DNA from: Ectorhizobium quercum | GTDB lineage: Bacteria; Pseudomonadota; Alphaproteobacteria; Rhizobiales; Rhizobiaceae | Direction of reading: 5' to 3' | Assembly (NCBI RefSeq): GCF_026552795.1 | Contig: NZ_JANFPI010000002.1 | Span: 779,013 to 843,012, forward strand | DNA length: 64,000 nucleotides | Shown: positions 27,726 to 37,569 of the stretch, piece by piece | Layout of the letters: every line of letters starts with the position of its first letter | Position numbering within the stretch: position 1 is the first letter of the stretch | Notes under the pieces: model-generated | Told to the model about the DNA's origin: nothing | The model's database searches: none | The model's input: the letters and a program-made list of their open reading frames with translations, nothing else | Translations under genes and position numbers: made by a program

Positions 27726-28262
27726 TCAGCGATCGGCGGGACCTGCTTCCCCTTCGGAAAGGTGATTGCGGACCGACTTCTTGAGCGTTTCCATCTCGGC
27801 GAACAGGGTCCGGATCATCGCGCTGTCGATGTCCTTCATCATGTCACACAGCCAGTTTTCATGCACAAGCGCCATGCGGGCAAAGGCTTCCCGGCCGGTA
27901 TCGGTCAGCCGGGCGACGGTCACGCGCCGGTCGGCACCCGGCGTTTCGCGGCGCACCAGACCGTCCGCCTCCAGCCGCTCCACCAGGCCGGTGATGTTGC
28001 CGTTCGTCACCATCGTCCGCTTCGACAGTTCGCCGAGCCTCAACCCGTCCGGCTCGCGGTAGAGTTGGGCCAGCAAATCGAATTGCGGCAGCGTCGCGCC
28101 GAACTCGCTCCGCAGGCGGCGGCGGATTTCCTGGGAAATGAGCTTGGTAGTCGACAGCATCTGCAGCCAGAGCCGAAGCTCCTGCTTGGTGCCTTCCGGC
28201 TTGTCGTCGGCGATGGTTTCCAGATCGGCTGCCACGGTCACGTCCCCTGCGATGTCCTGCAC
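27726..28262 (-). CDS. MarR-family transcriptional regulator
   Basis: 178 residues, winged helix-turn-helix with LSKRTMVTNGNITGLVERL (recognition helix) and the wing DRRVTVARLTDTGREAFARM. GTG at 28262 follows AAAGGTGA. The N-terminal extension of about 30 residues is longer than in typical MarR. It is divergent from the cyclase-family gene at 28684, with a long AT-rich region between, so that gene is the likely target. Ligand unknown, often an aromatic acid in this family. Confidence 0.88.
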   Translation of the reverse strand: MQDIAGDVTVAADLETIADDKPEGTKQELRLWLQMLSTTKLISQEIRRRLRSEFGATLPQFDLLAQLYREPDGLRLGELSKRTMVTNGNITGLVERLEADGLVRRETPGADRRVTVARLTDTGREAFARMALVHENWLCDMMKDIDSAMIRTLFAEMETLKKSVRNHLSEGEAGPADR

Positions 28263-28683
28263 TCACCTTTCTGCGTGCAGGAGCCGGACGCCGGCGTCAA
28301 GACCCGGCTATTTCAAACGTAAACCAAATCGACGGAAACCGAGCCGCGCGAGGCTCCGCCGCGCGCGCCCTTCCCCGCCATTGCCATCATCGTCGCTTTC
28401 TCGTTTTAAATTATACTTATACGCATATATTTTCAGACATACGAAACGACGGACAGACGAGAAACAAAACATGGTGCGCCTCGGAATTATTGCCGATAAA
28501 TTACCGTATACGACGGAAATTCCGTCCTGCCACCCGTCTATTTGCCGGCGAAATTCGGCCGACAAATACTTGCAGCATCATATTTTATTTCATAGGCTGG
28601 CCGCAACGCCCGAAAAGAGACCGGTTGATCAAGACCGCAGGCAAGGTGCCGGTGCCGGCTCCGGGCGACAAAAGGGGAATGAC
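28263..28683. promoter_or_regulatory. Divergent intergenic region between marR and cyclase genes
   Basis: 421 bases without a supported gene. It contains an AT-rich patch with TTATACTTATACGCATATA (about 28410-28431), which could form promoter and MarR operator elements, and a TTGATCAA palindrome at 28625-28632 near the cyclase gene. The GGGG at 28673-28676 just before the ATG serves as a ribosome site. Confidence 0.45.
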
Positions 28684-29469
28684 ATGAGCGACAGTTCAAT
28701 TCTTAGCACACTCGGCGCGGCGCTTCTGTCCGGCAGCGTCAAGGTCGTCGACATCACCGCACCGCTCGGTCCGGAAACGCCGGTCCTGTACCTGCCGCCG
28801 CAGTTCGGCAAGAACACACCCAACGTGAAGGTCCACACAATCTCTCATTACGATCAGGACGGTCCGTTCTGGGCCTGGAACTGGATCGAACTGGGCGAGC
28901 ACACCGGCACCCATTTCGATGCGCCCTGTCACTGGATCACTGGCAAGGACAATCCGAACAACACCACGGATACGATCCCGCCGCAGAACTTCGTCGCTCC
29001 GGTCAACGTCATCGACCGCTCGAAGGAATCCGCCGAAAACCCGGATTACCTGCTGACCGTCGAGAGCATCGAGGCATGGGAAGCCGAGCATGGCGCGATC
29101 GAGGCCGGAAGCTGGGTGCTGCTGCGCACCGACTGGTACAAGCGCAACGGCTCGGCCGAGACCTTCCTCAACGCCGACGAGAACGGCCCGCATTCGCCGG
29201 GACCGACGGCCGAAGCCATCAAGTACCTGCTTTCCAAGGGCATCATCGGCTGGGGCCAGGAAACCGTTGGCACCGATGCCGGCGCAGCCGGCGGCATGGA
29301 ACCGCCCTTCCCCGCCCATAACCTGATGCATGCGGCCAACAAGTATGGCCTCGCCAGCCTTTCCAACCTCGACCAGCTTCCGCCGAAGGGCGCGATCCTG
29401 ATCGCGGCGCCGCTGAAGTTCGTCAAGGGAACGGGGTCGCCCGTGCGCGCGCTGGCTTTGATCGCCTGA
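28684..29469 (+). CDS. Cyclase-family metal hydrolase (kynurenine formamidase-like)
   Basis: 261-residue protein of the cyclase/KynB superfamily. The metal-binding signature HTGTHFDAPCH sits at about residues 73-83, with a second conserved part near GWGQETVGTDAG. Members hydrolyse formyl- or acyl-amides and lactones (for example N-formylkynurenine, isatin). The neighbouring IorAB and aminobenzoyl-CoA genes make an indole/anthranilate-related amide such as isatin or formylanthranilate a reasonable guess, but the sequence alone does not settle it. Confidence 0.83.
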   Translation: MSDSSILSTLGAALLSGSVKVVDITAPLGPETPVLYLPPQFGKNTPNVKVHTISHYDQDGPFWAWNWIELGEHTGTHFDAPCHWITGKDNPNNTTDTIPPQNFVAPVNVIDRSKESAENPDYLLTVESIEAWEAEHGAIEAGSWVLLRTDWYKRNGSAETFLNADENGPHSPGPTAEAIKYLLSKGIIGWGQETVGTDAGAAGGMEPPFPAHNLMHAANKYGLASLSNLDQLPPKGAILIAAPLKFVKGTGSPVRALALIA

Positions 29470-29479
29470 TCATCGAAAA

Positions 29480-29504
29480 TCCGGCGCGCCCGTCTGGCGC
29501 CGGA
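29480..29504 (+). terminator. Hairpin after the cyclase-family gene
   Basis: Stem TCCGGCGC / GCGCCGGA with a nine-base loop, 10 bases after the stop at 29469. No clear T run follows, so termination is uncertain. Confidence 0.45.
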
Positions 29505-29796
29505 TGCCATCCTGTCCCGCATGCCGGGAGAATACTGTGGCGGCGCTCGATCCGATCATCACCACCCCAGGTTTCGTTCGCCGGCCGATCTGGAAAACGT
29601 GAGCGTCAACCCGGTTGTCGGCAATCTCCATGACCGTTTCTGCGGTTTCGATTCGTTTTTCGCTGGCATCCGCTCAAAACGGGCGTTAACCACAAGACGG
29701 ATGTCCCGGGATCGTTTCATAGCGGCATCTGCGGGACCGGAGCTTGCCGGCGGTTCAGGTTTCCTGCTGCCTCGTCGCTGAAATAAGAGGAATTGA
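29505..29796. other. Intergenic region upstream of second marR gene
   Basis: About 290 bases. An open frame at 29521-29781 gives an Arg/Ser-rich sequence without recognisable features or ribosome site. The region probably holds the promoter of the MarR gene; AGAGGAA lies just before its ATG. Confidence 0.4.
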
Positions 29797-30303
29797 ATGG
29801 CGGAGCGCTTTTCAGGAGCAGTCCTGCGACCGGACGACGAGAATGCCGAGGTCAAGCGCAGCCTTGGCGAAATCGGCCTGAACAATTTCGCGCCCTATCT
29901 GATGAACCGGTTGATGGCGCGCTACAACGCCAATCTGGCCGAAGAGCTGAAGCACATGGACATGACCACGGCCAAGGTGCGGACGCTGGCCGTGTTGAGC
30001 GTCACCCCTTCGGCTACCATCAACGAACTGTCGGTCTTTGCCGTCACCGAGCAGTCGACCATGAGCCGCACGCTCGATTCGCTGGAAGAGCAGGGTTATA
30101 TCCGCCGCCAGCCGCGCGCAGAAGACATGCGCGTGCGCGACGTGACCATCACCGAGGAAGGCCGCGCCGCCTTCGCCAAGGTCTGGCCGATCATGTACGA
30201 TTTCCTGCTGCAGATGTTCGAGGGCATCGGCGAGGACGAGCACCGCGCCTTCGTCGGCACCCTGCAGAAGATCCTGCGCAACGTGCGCAAGAACGAGATC
30301 TGA
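29797..30303 (+). CDS. MarR-family transcriptional regulator
   Basis: 168 residues with the winged helix TINELSVFAVTEQSTMSRTL and wing RQPRAEDMRVRDVTITEEG. AGAGGAATTG precedes the ATG. It ends 48 bases before the convergent iorB gene. MarR regulators next to iorAB and aminobenzoyl-CoA genes commonly control those operons; the likely operator is the AT-rich region at 34067-34451 (inference). Confidence 0.88.
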   Translation: MAERFSGAVLRPDDENAEVKRSLGEIGLNNFAPYLMNRLMARYNANLAEELKHMDMTTAKVRTLAVLSVTPSATINELSVFAVTEQSTMSRTLDSLEEQGYIRRQPRAEDMRVRDVTITEEGRAAFAKVWPIMYDFLLQMFEGIGEDEHRAFVGTLQKILRNVRKNEI

Positions 30304-30351
30304 TTCCGGCCGAAATCCCGTCCACATGCCCTCGAAGGCCGGCGCCCCTCG

Positions 30352-31902
30352 TCAAAGGGTCGCCACCGTCTTCAACGCGCCGTCGAGCGCGATGCCCTGC
30401 TCGTCGAGAAGCGCAGCCTGACGCAGGCGCCTCAGCCAGACAGCGCCGTCCTCCCACCCTTCGAGCACCGGCAGGGCGGACAGCACGCGGTCGAACTTCG
30501 ACAGACCGCGGGCATGGGTGTCGGAATAGCCCTTGACCAGCCGGCGGCAGCCGAGCACCTCGACAGCGAGATCGTAATTTTTCGGCAGCACGGCCAGCGC
30601 CCTCGCAAGCCAGGCCTCGCGATGTTCCGTTTCGATGTGATGGCGCAAACTGCTCCTGCGGAAACGGCGCAGGCCGGATACCAGATAAAGGCCGGCGAAC
30701 CAGAAAAGCGTGCCGGTCTTGACGCGGCGGCCCTTGCTGATGCGCCTGTCGAGCCACCGGAACAGGCCCGGCCGGTTCTCGATCCAGCGGCCCAGCCCCT
30801 TCGGCAACGTGCCGCACACTTCCTCCATGCGCGGGTGCATGTATTCCGTGGTGTAGAGGATCTGGTCCTGCTTCACGCCGACCTCCTTGCGCACGCGCTC
30901 GAAGCGCGAGCCGCGCACCTTCAGATCGGCGACCCGCACCACATCGTCATAGGTCATGGCGACGGCGACATATTTCGCGGCCTGAAGCGTGAAGACGAAA
31001 TCCTTCTCCGCACCGCCATTGGCCTTGTCCGCTGCATGAAGTTCGGCGACCCGCGTCAGATATTCGTCGGCATAGGCCGGATCCTGGAAATCCACGAGCT
31101 TCTTCACCCCCGCATAGAGCATGGAATGTACGGCGGCTGGAAATTCCGCGCGGATACGATCGAGCAGCACATCCAGCTCCGGGTGGCCGGCGGTTGCCGG
31201 CAGAGCTTCCAGTTTCTTGGCGGGTGTCGCCGAAAGCTTCTCGTTCTCGCCCGTCAGCGCCCGCTGGTAGGCAGCGTCGAACGCCCTCAGGCTCGCCTCG
31301 ATCCCCTTGCCGCCGGCCCTGATCGTCGCCTCGAAGGCCTGCCTGTCGAACGGCAGCGCCCTGGAGGCGGCAAGCGCGCCGAAAAGCGCCGAGGACACGA
31401 CGCTGCCGTTCTTCACCGCCAGCGCATCCATGTCGAAGGCGATCGTCTTCCGCGCGGCAAACTCGGTCGCATCGACAACTGTGATCGGATTACCGATGCC
31501 GTCGCCCGGTTTTTCCTTCTCGCCCACGGCATAGGAGCGATGGGTGGAGGCGATCAGCAGCGTCTTGTCCGGGGTGACGAGGCCGCGCATGACGGAGCGT
31601 CCGGCCTCCATCAGTTCGGCGGCGATCACCACATCGACATCGCCCGGCGTCGGCATCAGCGACAGGATCGGCGCGACGCCATCCTTTGCCGGCAGCATTT
31701 CGAGATAGTAGATCGTGGCGCCGGTGCGCTGAGCGACGCCCGGCACAGAGGTGGTCTGCGCCACCCAGCCCTGGCTTTCGGCCAGCGCCACGATCCAGTC
31801 GGCCAGAACGCCGCCGCCCTGCCCGCCCATAGCGAGGATGGCGACCGAAAAAGGCTTGTCGGAGGAGAGCGTGGCGGCAGCGGCGGTCGGTTGCATGTCC
31901 AT
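30352..31902 (-). CDS. iorB: Indolepyruvate oxidoreductase beta-type subunit with C-terminal DUF6537-like extension
   Basis: 516 residues. The N-terminal ~190 residues are a POR gamma-type domain (AILAMGGQGGGVLADWIVAL), followed by a long helical C-terminal extension (KYVAVAMTYDDVVRVADLKV, DQILYTTEYMHPRMEEVCG) as in fused aerobic IorB proteins. With IorA it oxidatively decarboxylates arylpyruvates, classically indolepyruvate, to aryl-acyl-CoA using TPP and Fe-S centres. ATG 31902 is chosen because TGAGGAG, overlapping the iorA stop, precedes it by six bases. Confidence 0.9.
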   Translation of the reverse strand: MDMQPTAAAATLSSDKPFSVAILAMGGQGGGVLADWIVALAESQGWVAQTTSVPGVAQRTGATIYYLEMLPAKDGVAPILSLMPTPGDVDVVIAAELMEAGRSVMRGLVTPDKTLLIASTHRSYAVGEKEKPGDGIGNPITVVDATEFAARKTIAFDMDALAVKNGSVVSSALFGALAASRALPFDRQAFEATIRAGGKGIEASLRAFDAAYQRALTGENEKLSATPAKKLEALPATAGHPELDVLLDRIRAEFPAAVHSMLYAGVKKLVDFQDPAYADEYLTRVAELHAADKANGGAEKDFVFTLQAAKYVAVAMTYDDVVRVADLKVRGSRFERVRKEVGVKQDQILYTTEYMHPRMEEVCGTLPKGLGRWIENRPGLFRWLDRRISKGRRVKTGTLFWFAGLYLVSGLRRFRRSSLRHHIETEHREAWLARALAVLPKNYDLAVEVLGCRRLVKGYSDTHARGLSKFDRVLSALPVLEGWEDGAVWLRRLRQAALLDEQGIALDGALKTVATL

Positions 31903-31912
31903 GACGGGCTCC

Positions 31913-34066
31913 TCAGTCTGCAAAGGCGATGCGACCGGCCTGGCGGCGCTTCTGCAGCCAGCCGATGACGGTGGAACGGACCCGGTGGACGAAACGGTCC
32001 CATGCGGTGGGATTGTGGATCACATCGGCCCGATAGAAGGATGGACAGAGCACGGCGGCCTCCGACACCTCGCCGCAATTGCCGCAGCCGACGCAGGAAT
32101 TGTCGATGGATGCCACCGGATCGTCCTTCAGCGGATCGTCCGTATGCCTGACGGAGAGCGACGGACAGCCGGAAAGGCGGATGCAGGCGTGATCGCCGGT
32201 GCACACGTCCTCGTCGACGCCGAAGCGCTCCTTCACCATGCGCTTGCCGTCCTTCACCGCCTTGGCGAATTGCGGCTTCACGCGGCGCTGCCTGTTCAGC
32301 ATGCATTCGGAAGAGGCGACGATGATCTTCGGCCCCTTCTCCGATGTGGTCAGCGCTTCCTTCAGCGTGTCGCGCATCTTCGCGACGTCGTAGGTTCGGT
32401 CGATCTGGCGCACCCAGGTGGCGCCAATGCCCTTCACCGCGTCGACGACCGAGTTGTTGGTCTTGCGGCGCGGGTTGAGCGCGCGCGAGGACATGATGTC
32501 CTGGCCGCCGGTCGCCGAGGAATAGAAATTGTCGACCACGAGGATGACGCCGTCCTGCTTGTTGAAGACTGCGTTGCCGACCGAGGTCGCAAGCCCGTTG
32601 TGCCAGAAGCCGCCATCGCCCATCACCGAGATCGAGCGCTTGCCGGCCTCGACATTGAAGGCCGAGGCCGAGGCCGGACCCAGACCATAGCCCATCGTCG
32701 TGCCGCCGATGTTGAAGGGCGGCAGGATGGAGAAAAGATGGCAGCCGATATCGGCGGAGACATGGTGTTCGCCCAGCTCACGCTCGACCAGCTTCATGGC
32801 CGCGAAGATCGGCCGCTCGGGACAGCCCGTGCAAAAACCGGCGGGACGCGGCGGCACCACTTCTGCCAGCGCCTTCACCTTCGGATCGTCGAGCACCGGC
32901 GTCGGGTCCGGCACCGGCGGGCGGTTGCCAAGCAGATGCGGCGCGTTTGCCTCCAGAAACGTGGTGAACCCCTTCAAAAGAACCAGCGTCGTATATTCGC
33001 CGCCGAGCGGCAGGATGTCCTTGCCGGAGATCTTCGTCTGGATGTCGCGGCGGCGCACCAGCGTGTGCAGCGCGTGCTCAATGTATTCCGGCGCGCCCTC
33101 CTCCAGCATCAGCACGGCCTTCTTAGCGGCCGCGAAGGCGACAACCTCGTCGTCGATGATCGGATAGGACACGTTCATGACATAAAGCGGCACGCGGCTT
33201 GTACCGTAGACGTCGGCGAGGCCGAGTTGTTGCAGCGCGCGCATGGCGCCGTTGTAGAGGCCGCCCTGGAGGATGATGCCGATCTCGCCATCCTCGGGAC
33301 CGAAGAATTCGTTGAGCCTGTTGGCCTTGACGAATTCGACCGCCGCCGGCCAGCGCTTTTCCAGTTTCTCCTTCTCGTGCAGGAAGGAGGCCGGCGGCAG
33401 CACGATGCGGCTGACGTCGCGGCGCGGATTTTCCAGCGCCTGCTTCAGTGTATATTCCGGGCGCTTGTTGTCCTTGGCCGCGAACTGGCCGTGAACGTGA
33501 CAGCTGCGAATGCCGACCTGGAGCATGACCGGCGTGTTCGAGGCTTCCGAAAGCTCGAAGCCCTTTTCGACGGCATCGACGATCGACGGCAGGTTCGGTC
33601 GCGGCGTGAGCAACCACATCTGCGACTTCATCGCGAAGGCATGGCTGCGCTCCTGCATGATCGAGGAGCCTTCACCGAAATCCTCGCCGATGATGACGAG
33701 CGCGCCGCCCGTCACGCCGCCGGAGGAAAGGTTCGACAGCGCATCCGAGGCGACATTGGTGCCGGCGGTGGATTTCCACGTCACCGCGCCGCGCACAGGA
33801 TACATCACCGAGGCCGACAGCATGGCCGCGGCGGCGGCTTCCGAAGCCGAGGATTCGAAATGGACGCCGAGATCGTCCATGACATCCTTGGCGTCGGCCA
33901 GCACATCCATCAGGTGCGAGATCGGCGAGCCCTGATAGCCGCCGACATAGGACACACCGGACTGGAGGAGCGCCTTGGTGATGGCGAGGATGCCCTCGCC
34001 GCTGAAGATATCCCCTTCGCCGAGCTTCAGATCCTCGACTTCACGGGCGAACGACCGCTCAGCCAT
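31913..34066 (-). CDS. iorA: Indolepyruvate ferredoxin oxidoreductase alpha subunit
   Basis: 717 residues. An N-terminal pyrimidine-binding domain (YVGGYQGSPISHLMDVLAD), a central TPP-binding domain (GDGGFWHNGLATSVGNAVFN), and a C-terminal ferredoxin-like domain with CVGCGNCGEVSEAAVLCPSF plus further cysteines upstream (CTGDHACIRLSGCP). It forms a complex with IorB encoded next on the strand. Divergent from the aminobenzoyl-CoA operon; a downstream link from indolepyruvate or another arylpyruvate to anthraniloyl-CoA is plausible (inference). Confidence 0.93.
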   Translation of the reverse strand: MAERSFAREVEDLKLGEGDIFSGEGILAITKALLQSGVSYVGGYQGSPISHLMDVLADAKDVMDDLGVHFESSASEAAAAAMLSASVMYPVRGAVTWKSTAGTNVASDALSNLSSGGVTGGALVIIGEDFGEGSSIMQERSHAFAMKSQMWLLTPRPNLPSIVDAVEKGFELSEASNTPVMLQVGIRSCHVHGQFAAKDNKRPEYTLKQALENPRRDVSRIVLPPASFLHEKEKLEKRWPAAVEFVKANRLNEFFGPEDGEIGIILQGGLYNGAMRALQQLGLADVYGTSRVPLYVMNVSYPIIDDEVVAFAAAKKAVLMLEEGAPEYIEHALHTLVRRRDIQTKISGKDILPLGGEYTTLVLLKGFTTFLEANAPHLLGNRPPVPDPTPVLDDPKVKALAEVVPPRPAGFCTGCPERPIFAAMKLVERELGEHHVSADIGCHLFSILPPFNIGGTTMGYGLGPASASAFNVEAGKRSISVMGDGGFWHNGLATSVGNAVFNKQDGVILVVDNFYSSATGGQDIMSSRALNPRRKTNNSVVDAVKGIGATWVRQIDRTYDVAKMRDTLKEALTTSEKGPKIIVASSECMLNRQRRVKPQFAKAVKDGKRMVKERFGVDEDVCTGDHACIRLSGCPSLSVRHTDDPLKDDPVASIDNSCVGCGNCGEVSEAAVLCPSFYRADVIHNPTAWDRFVHRVRSTVIGWLQKRRQAGRIAFAD

Positions 34067-34451
34067 GATGATCCCCTTTTTTGTTGATTTCTATTTATAT
34101 GCAAAAGCATATTTATATTTTTCTGTTTCTGTCAACAATCAACTTTTATCGCGCGGATTTCAGACGAAAACGAGCAATGCGACGGTTTATTCGATTGCAT
34201 GTGCATGTTTTTCAATGAACACTAGATTGGCTTTTGCCGCATTTTTCGGCAATTTCGACCCCCGTCGCGAAAGATTTCGCCTGCTCGCACCAAAGCCGCG
34301 GAAGGGATGGAGTGCACACCGGAAGCACGCAACGGGGACGCAGCGCACGGGCCGGCACTTTAATGCTTGACGGGTTTCGCTTCATCCATATACTTTAAAC
34401 TTAAAATATATCAGGTCGCCGATCCGGACGACCCAATCGCGGGGGACGAGA
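34067..34451. promoter_or_regulatory. AT-rich divergent promoter region between iorAB and the aminobenzoyl-CoA operon
   Basis: 385 bases, much more AT-rich than the surroundings. It holds the inverted repeat ATATGC-AAAA-GCATAT at 34097-34112 near iorA, a TGCATGTGCA repeat near 34200, and TTTAAACTTAAAATATAT around 34393-34411 near the monooxygenase gene. These are candidate promoter and MarR-type operator elements. No ORF of note. Confidence 0.55.
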
Positions 34452-36767
34452 ATGCGCATCGTATGTATCGGCGGCGGCCCGGCCGGACTGTATTTCGGCC
34501 TGCTGATGAAGAAGCTTCACCCGGAACACTCGATCACGGTCGTCGAGCGCAACCGCCCCTACGATACGTTCGGCTGGGGTGTGGTCTTTTCCGATGCGAC
34601 GATGGAGGCCATGAAGGTCTGGGACGACGAGAGCGCCGCCGAGATCCAGGATGCCTTCAACCACTGGGACGATATCGAGGTTCTGTTCAAGGGCACCCGC
34701 CAGCGCACCACCGGCCACGGCTTCGTCGGCATCGGCCGGAAGAAGCTGCTCAACATCCTGCAGGCGCGCTGCGAGGCGCTCGGCGTCGAACTCGTCTTCG
34801 AAACCGACGTCGCCAGCGACCTCGAATTCCCCGATGCCGACCTCATCATCGCCTCGGACGGCCTCAACTCGAATGTCCGCAACCGGTATGCCGACATTTT
34901 CCAGCCAGACCTCGTCGTCCGCCCGAACCGTTACATCTGGCTCGGCACCGACAAGCTCTACGACGCCTTCACCTTCGATTTCCGCAAGGTCGGCGACGAC
35001 TGGTTCCAGGCGCATATCTACAAGTTCGACGACGAGACATCGACCTTCATCGTCGAGACCACGGAAGAGGCCTATGAGGCGCACAGGCTGGGCGATCTCG
35101 ACCAGCAGGGTTCCATCGACTTCTGCGAAAAGGTGTTCTCCGAAGTTCTGGACGGCGGCCGGCTGATGACCAATGCGCGCCATCTGCGCGGCTCGGCCTG
35201 GCTGAACTTCAACCGGCTGATCTGCGGCAAGTGGAGCCATTTCAACGGCCAGTCCCATGTCGTGCTGATGGGCGACGCCGCCCATACGGCGCATTTCGCC
35301 ATCGGTTCAGGCACCAAGCTCGCCATTGACGACGCCATCGAACTGACCAACCAGTTCCAGAAGATCGGCCATGCGAAAGAAACCATTCCGGACGTTCTTG
35401 CCGCCTACGAGGACATCCGCCGCGTCGACGTCGCCCGCATCCAGAACGCCGCCCGCAATGCGATGGAATGGTTCGAGGTCGTCGGGCGGCGCTATGCCGA
35501 CACGCTGGAGCCGGAACAGTTCATGTATTCGATGCTGACGCGCTCGCAGCGCATCAGCCATGAGAACCTGCGCCTGCGCGACAAGACATGGCTGGAAGGC
35601 TACGAACGCTGGTTCGCGGCGAAACAGGGGCTCAACGTCAAGGACGGCGAGCGCTGCCTGCCGCCGATGTTCACCCCCTATCGCCTGCGCGGCGTAACGC
35701 TGCCGAACCGCATCGTCGTCTCGCCGATGGCGATGTATTCGGCGAAGGACGGCCTTCTCGACGACTTCCACATGGTTCATCTGGGCAGCCGCGCGCTGGG
35801 CGGTGCGGGTCTCGTCTTCGCCGAAATGACCTGCGTCTCACCGGATGCCCGCATCACCCCCGGCTGCCTCGGCCTCTGGAACGACGAACAGAAGGCCGGC
35901 TGGAAGCGCTTCATCGATTTCGTCCACGCCAACACAACGGCCAAGGTCGGCATCCAGGTCGGCCATGCCGGCCGCAAGGGCGCGACCAAGCTGGCCTGGG
36001 ACGGCATCGACCAACCCCTCGAAGAGGGTGGCTGGCCGCTGATTTCCGCCTCTGCCCTGCCCTATCTCAAGAACAGCCAGGTGCCGAAGGAAATGGACCG
36101 CGCCGACATGGACCGGGTGAAGGCCGATTTCGCCGCCGCCACCAGACGCGCGGCGGAGGCGGGCGCCGACTGGCTGGAGTTCCACGCCGCCCACGGCTAT
36201 CTCATATCCTCCTTCCTTTCGCCGCTCACCAACCGGCGGACCGACGAATATGGCGGTAGCCACGAGAACCGGGCCCGCTATCCGCTAGACGTGTTCGCCT
36301 CGATCCGTGCCGTATGGCCGCAAGACAGGCCGATCTCGGTGCGCCTGTCCTGCCACGACTGGTTCGAGGGCGGCAATACGCAGGAAGATGCGGCGATCTT
36401 CGCTGAAATGTTCAAGGCAGCCGGTGCAGACCTGATCGATTGCTCGTCCGGGCAGGTATGGAAGGAGGAAAAGCCGGTCTATGGCCGCCTGTTCCAGACG
36501 CCCTTCTCCGACAAGATCCGCAACGAGATCCACATTCCGACGATTGCCGTCGGGGCGATCTCGGAAGCCGACCACGCCAACTCGATCATCGCCGCCGGGC
36601 GCGCCGATCTTTGCGCCGTCGCCCGGCCGCATCTGGCCGATCCGGCATGGTCGCTGCACGAAGCGGCGAAGATCGGTCTGAAATCGGTGCCGTGGCCGAA
36701 ACAGTACCTGTCGGGCAAGGTCCAATACGAGACCAATCTCGCCCGCGCCACCCAGACCGGCACGTAA
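34452..36767 (+). CDS. Fused 2-aminobenzoyl-CoA monooxygenase/reductase (salicylyl-CoA 5-hydroxylase-like)
   Basis: 771-residue bifunctional flavoenzyme. The N-terminal half is an FAD monooxygenase (IGGGPAGLYFGLLMKK near residue 6; GDAAHTAHFAIGSGTKLAID near 276). From about residue 400 it is an Old Yellow Enzyme-type reductase (PYRLRGVTLPNRIVVSPMAM, then HAAHGYLISSFLSPLTNRR). This fusion hydroxylates and dearomatises 2-aminobenzoyl-CoA in the aerobic anthranilate pathway of Azoarcus and many rhizobia; salicylyl-CoA is an alternative substrate. It heads an eight-gene operon of CoA-ester catabolism. Confidence 0.9.
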   Translation: MRIVCIGGGPAGLYFGLLMKKLHPEHSITVVERNRPYDTFGWGVVFSDATMEAMKVWDDESAAEIQDAFNHWDDIEVLFKGTRQRTTGHGFVGIGRKKLLNILQARCEALGVELVFETDVASDLEFPDADLIIASDGLNSNVRNRYADIFQPDLVVRPNRYIWLGTDKLYDAFTFDFRKVGDDWFQAHIYKFDDETSTFIVETTEEAYEAHRLGDLDQQGSIDFCEKVFSEVLDGGRLMTNARHLRGSAWLNFNRLICGKWSHFNGQSHVVLMGDAAHTAHFAIGSGTKLAIDDAIELTNQFQKIGHAKETIPDVLAAYEDIRRVDVARIQNAARNAMEWFEVVGRRYADTLEPEQFMYSMLTRSQRISHENLRLRDKTWLEGYERWFAAKQGLNVKDGERCLPPMFTPYRLRGVTLPNRIVVSPMAMYSAKDGLLDDFHMVHLGSRALGGAGLVFAEMTCVSPDARITPGCLGLWNDEQKAGWKRFIDFVHANTTAKVGIQVGHAGRKGATKLAWDGIDQPLEEGGWPLISASALPYLKNSQVPKEMDRADMDRVKADFAAATRRAAEAGADWLEFHAAHGYLISSFLSPLTNRRTDEYGGSHENRARYPLDVFASIRAVWPQDRPISVRLSCHDWFEGGNTQEDAAIFAEMFKAAGADLIDCSSGQVWKEEKPVYGRLFQTPFSDKIRNEIHIPTIAVGAISEADHANSIIAAGRADLCAVARPHLADPAWSLHEAAKIGLKSVPWPKQYLSGKVQYETNLARATQTGT

Positions 36768-36780
36768 GGGGCGGGCGCGC

Positions 36781-37569
36781 ATGGCGGAACTCAGCCTTCA
36801 GGGGCGTCACGCCCTCGTCACCGGCGCCGGCAGCGGCATCGGCGCGGCCATTGCCCGGGCGCTGGTTGCCGCCGGCGCCCGCGTCACGCTGGCCGGCCGG
36901 CGGCGCGAGCCGCTGGAGGCGCTGGCGCTGGAACTCGGCATCGAGAAGACGTTCATCGCCGGTGGTTTCGACGTGACCGACCGCAAGGCCATTGCCGCCG
37001 GGCTGGACGGCGCCCGCGCGGTCTTCGGCCCCGTCGACATTCTCATCAACAATGCGGGCGACGCGCCGAGCGCGCCGTTCGATAAGACGACGCCGGACAT
37101 CTGGAACCATGTGCTTTCCGTCGACCTGACCGGCGTCTTCAACGTGACGCAGGCCGTTCTGCCGGACCTCAAGGCCTATGGCGCAGGGGGCCGCATCGTC
37201 AACATCGCCTCGACAGCGGGACTGATGGGCTATCCTTACGTTTCCGCCTATTGCGCCGCCAAGCACGGGGTCGTCGGCCTGACGCGGGCGCTGGCTCTTG
37301 AACTGGCGAAAAAGGGCATCACGGTCAATGCCGTCTGCCCCGGCTTCACCGACACGCCGATCATCGCCCGTTCCATCGCGGCGATCGTCGAGAAAACCGG
37401 CCGCAGCCCCGAGGAGGCTCTGGCCGAGTTCACGAAATCCAATCCGCAAGGGCGGTTGGTGCAACCGGAGGAGGTTGCCGAAACGGTGCTGTGGCTCACA
37501 AGGCCGACGGCGCAATCGATCAACGGACAGGCGATCGCGGTCGCCGGTGGGGAGGTAATGACAGGATGA
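36781..37569 (+). CDS. SDR-family oxidoreductase (3-hydroxyacyl-CoA dehydrogenase-like)
   Basis: 262 residues, classical short-chain dehydrogenase: [15 protein letters not shown] cofactor motif near residue 16, NNAG at about 90, catalytic YCAAK at about 157, and FTDTP after the active site. In this operon it probably oxidises a hydroxyacyl-CoA formed after ring reduction and cleavage. It begins 13 bases after the monooxygenase and overlaps the hydratase gene by four bases. Confidence 0.9.
   Translation: MAELSLQGRHALVTGAGSGIGAAIARALVAAGARVTLAGRRREPLEALALELGIEKTFIAGGFDVTDRKAIAAGLDGARAVFGPVDILINNAGDAPSAPFDKTTPDIWNHVLSVDLTGVFNVTQAVLPDLKAYGAGGRIVNIASTAGLMGYPYVSAYCAAKHGVVGLTRALALELAKKGITVNAVCPGFTDTPIIARSIAAIVEKTGRSPEEALAEFTKSNPQGRLVQPEEVAETVLWLTRPTAQSINGQAIAVAGGEVMTG

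Noticed and set aside
29521..29781. Small plus-strand frame of 86 codons upstream of the second MarR gene.
   Set aside because: No similarity or structural features I could recognise and no ribosome site; more likely the marR promoter region.
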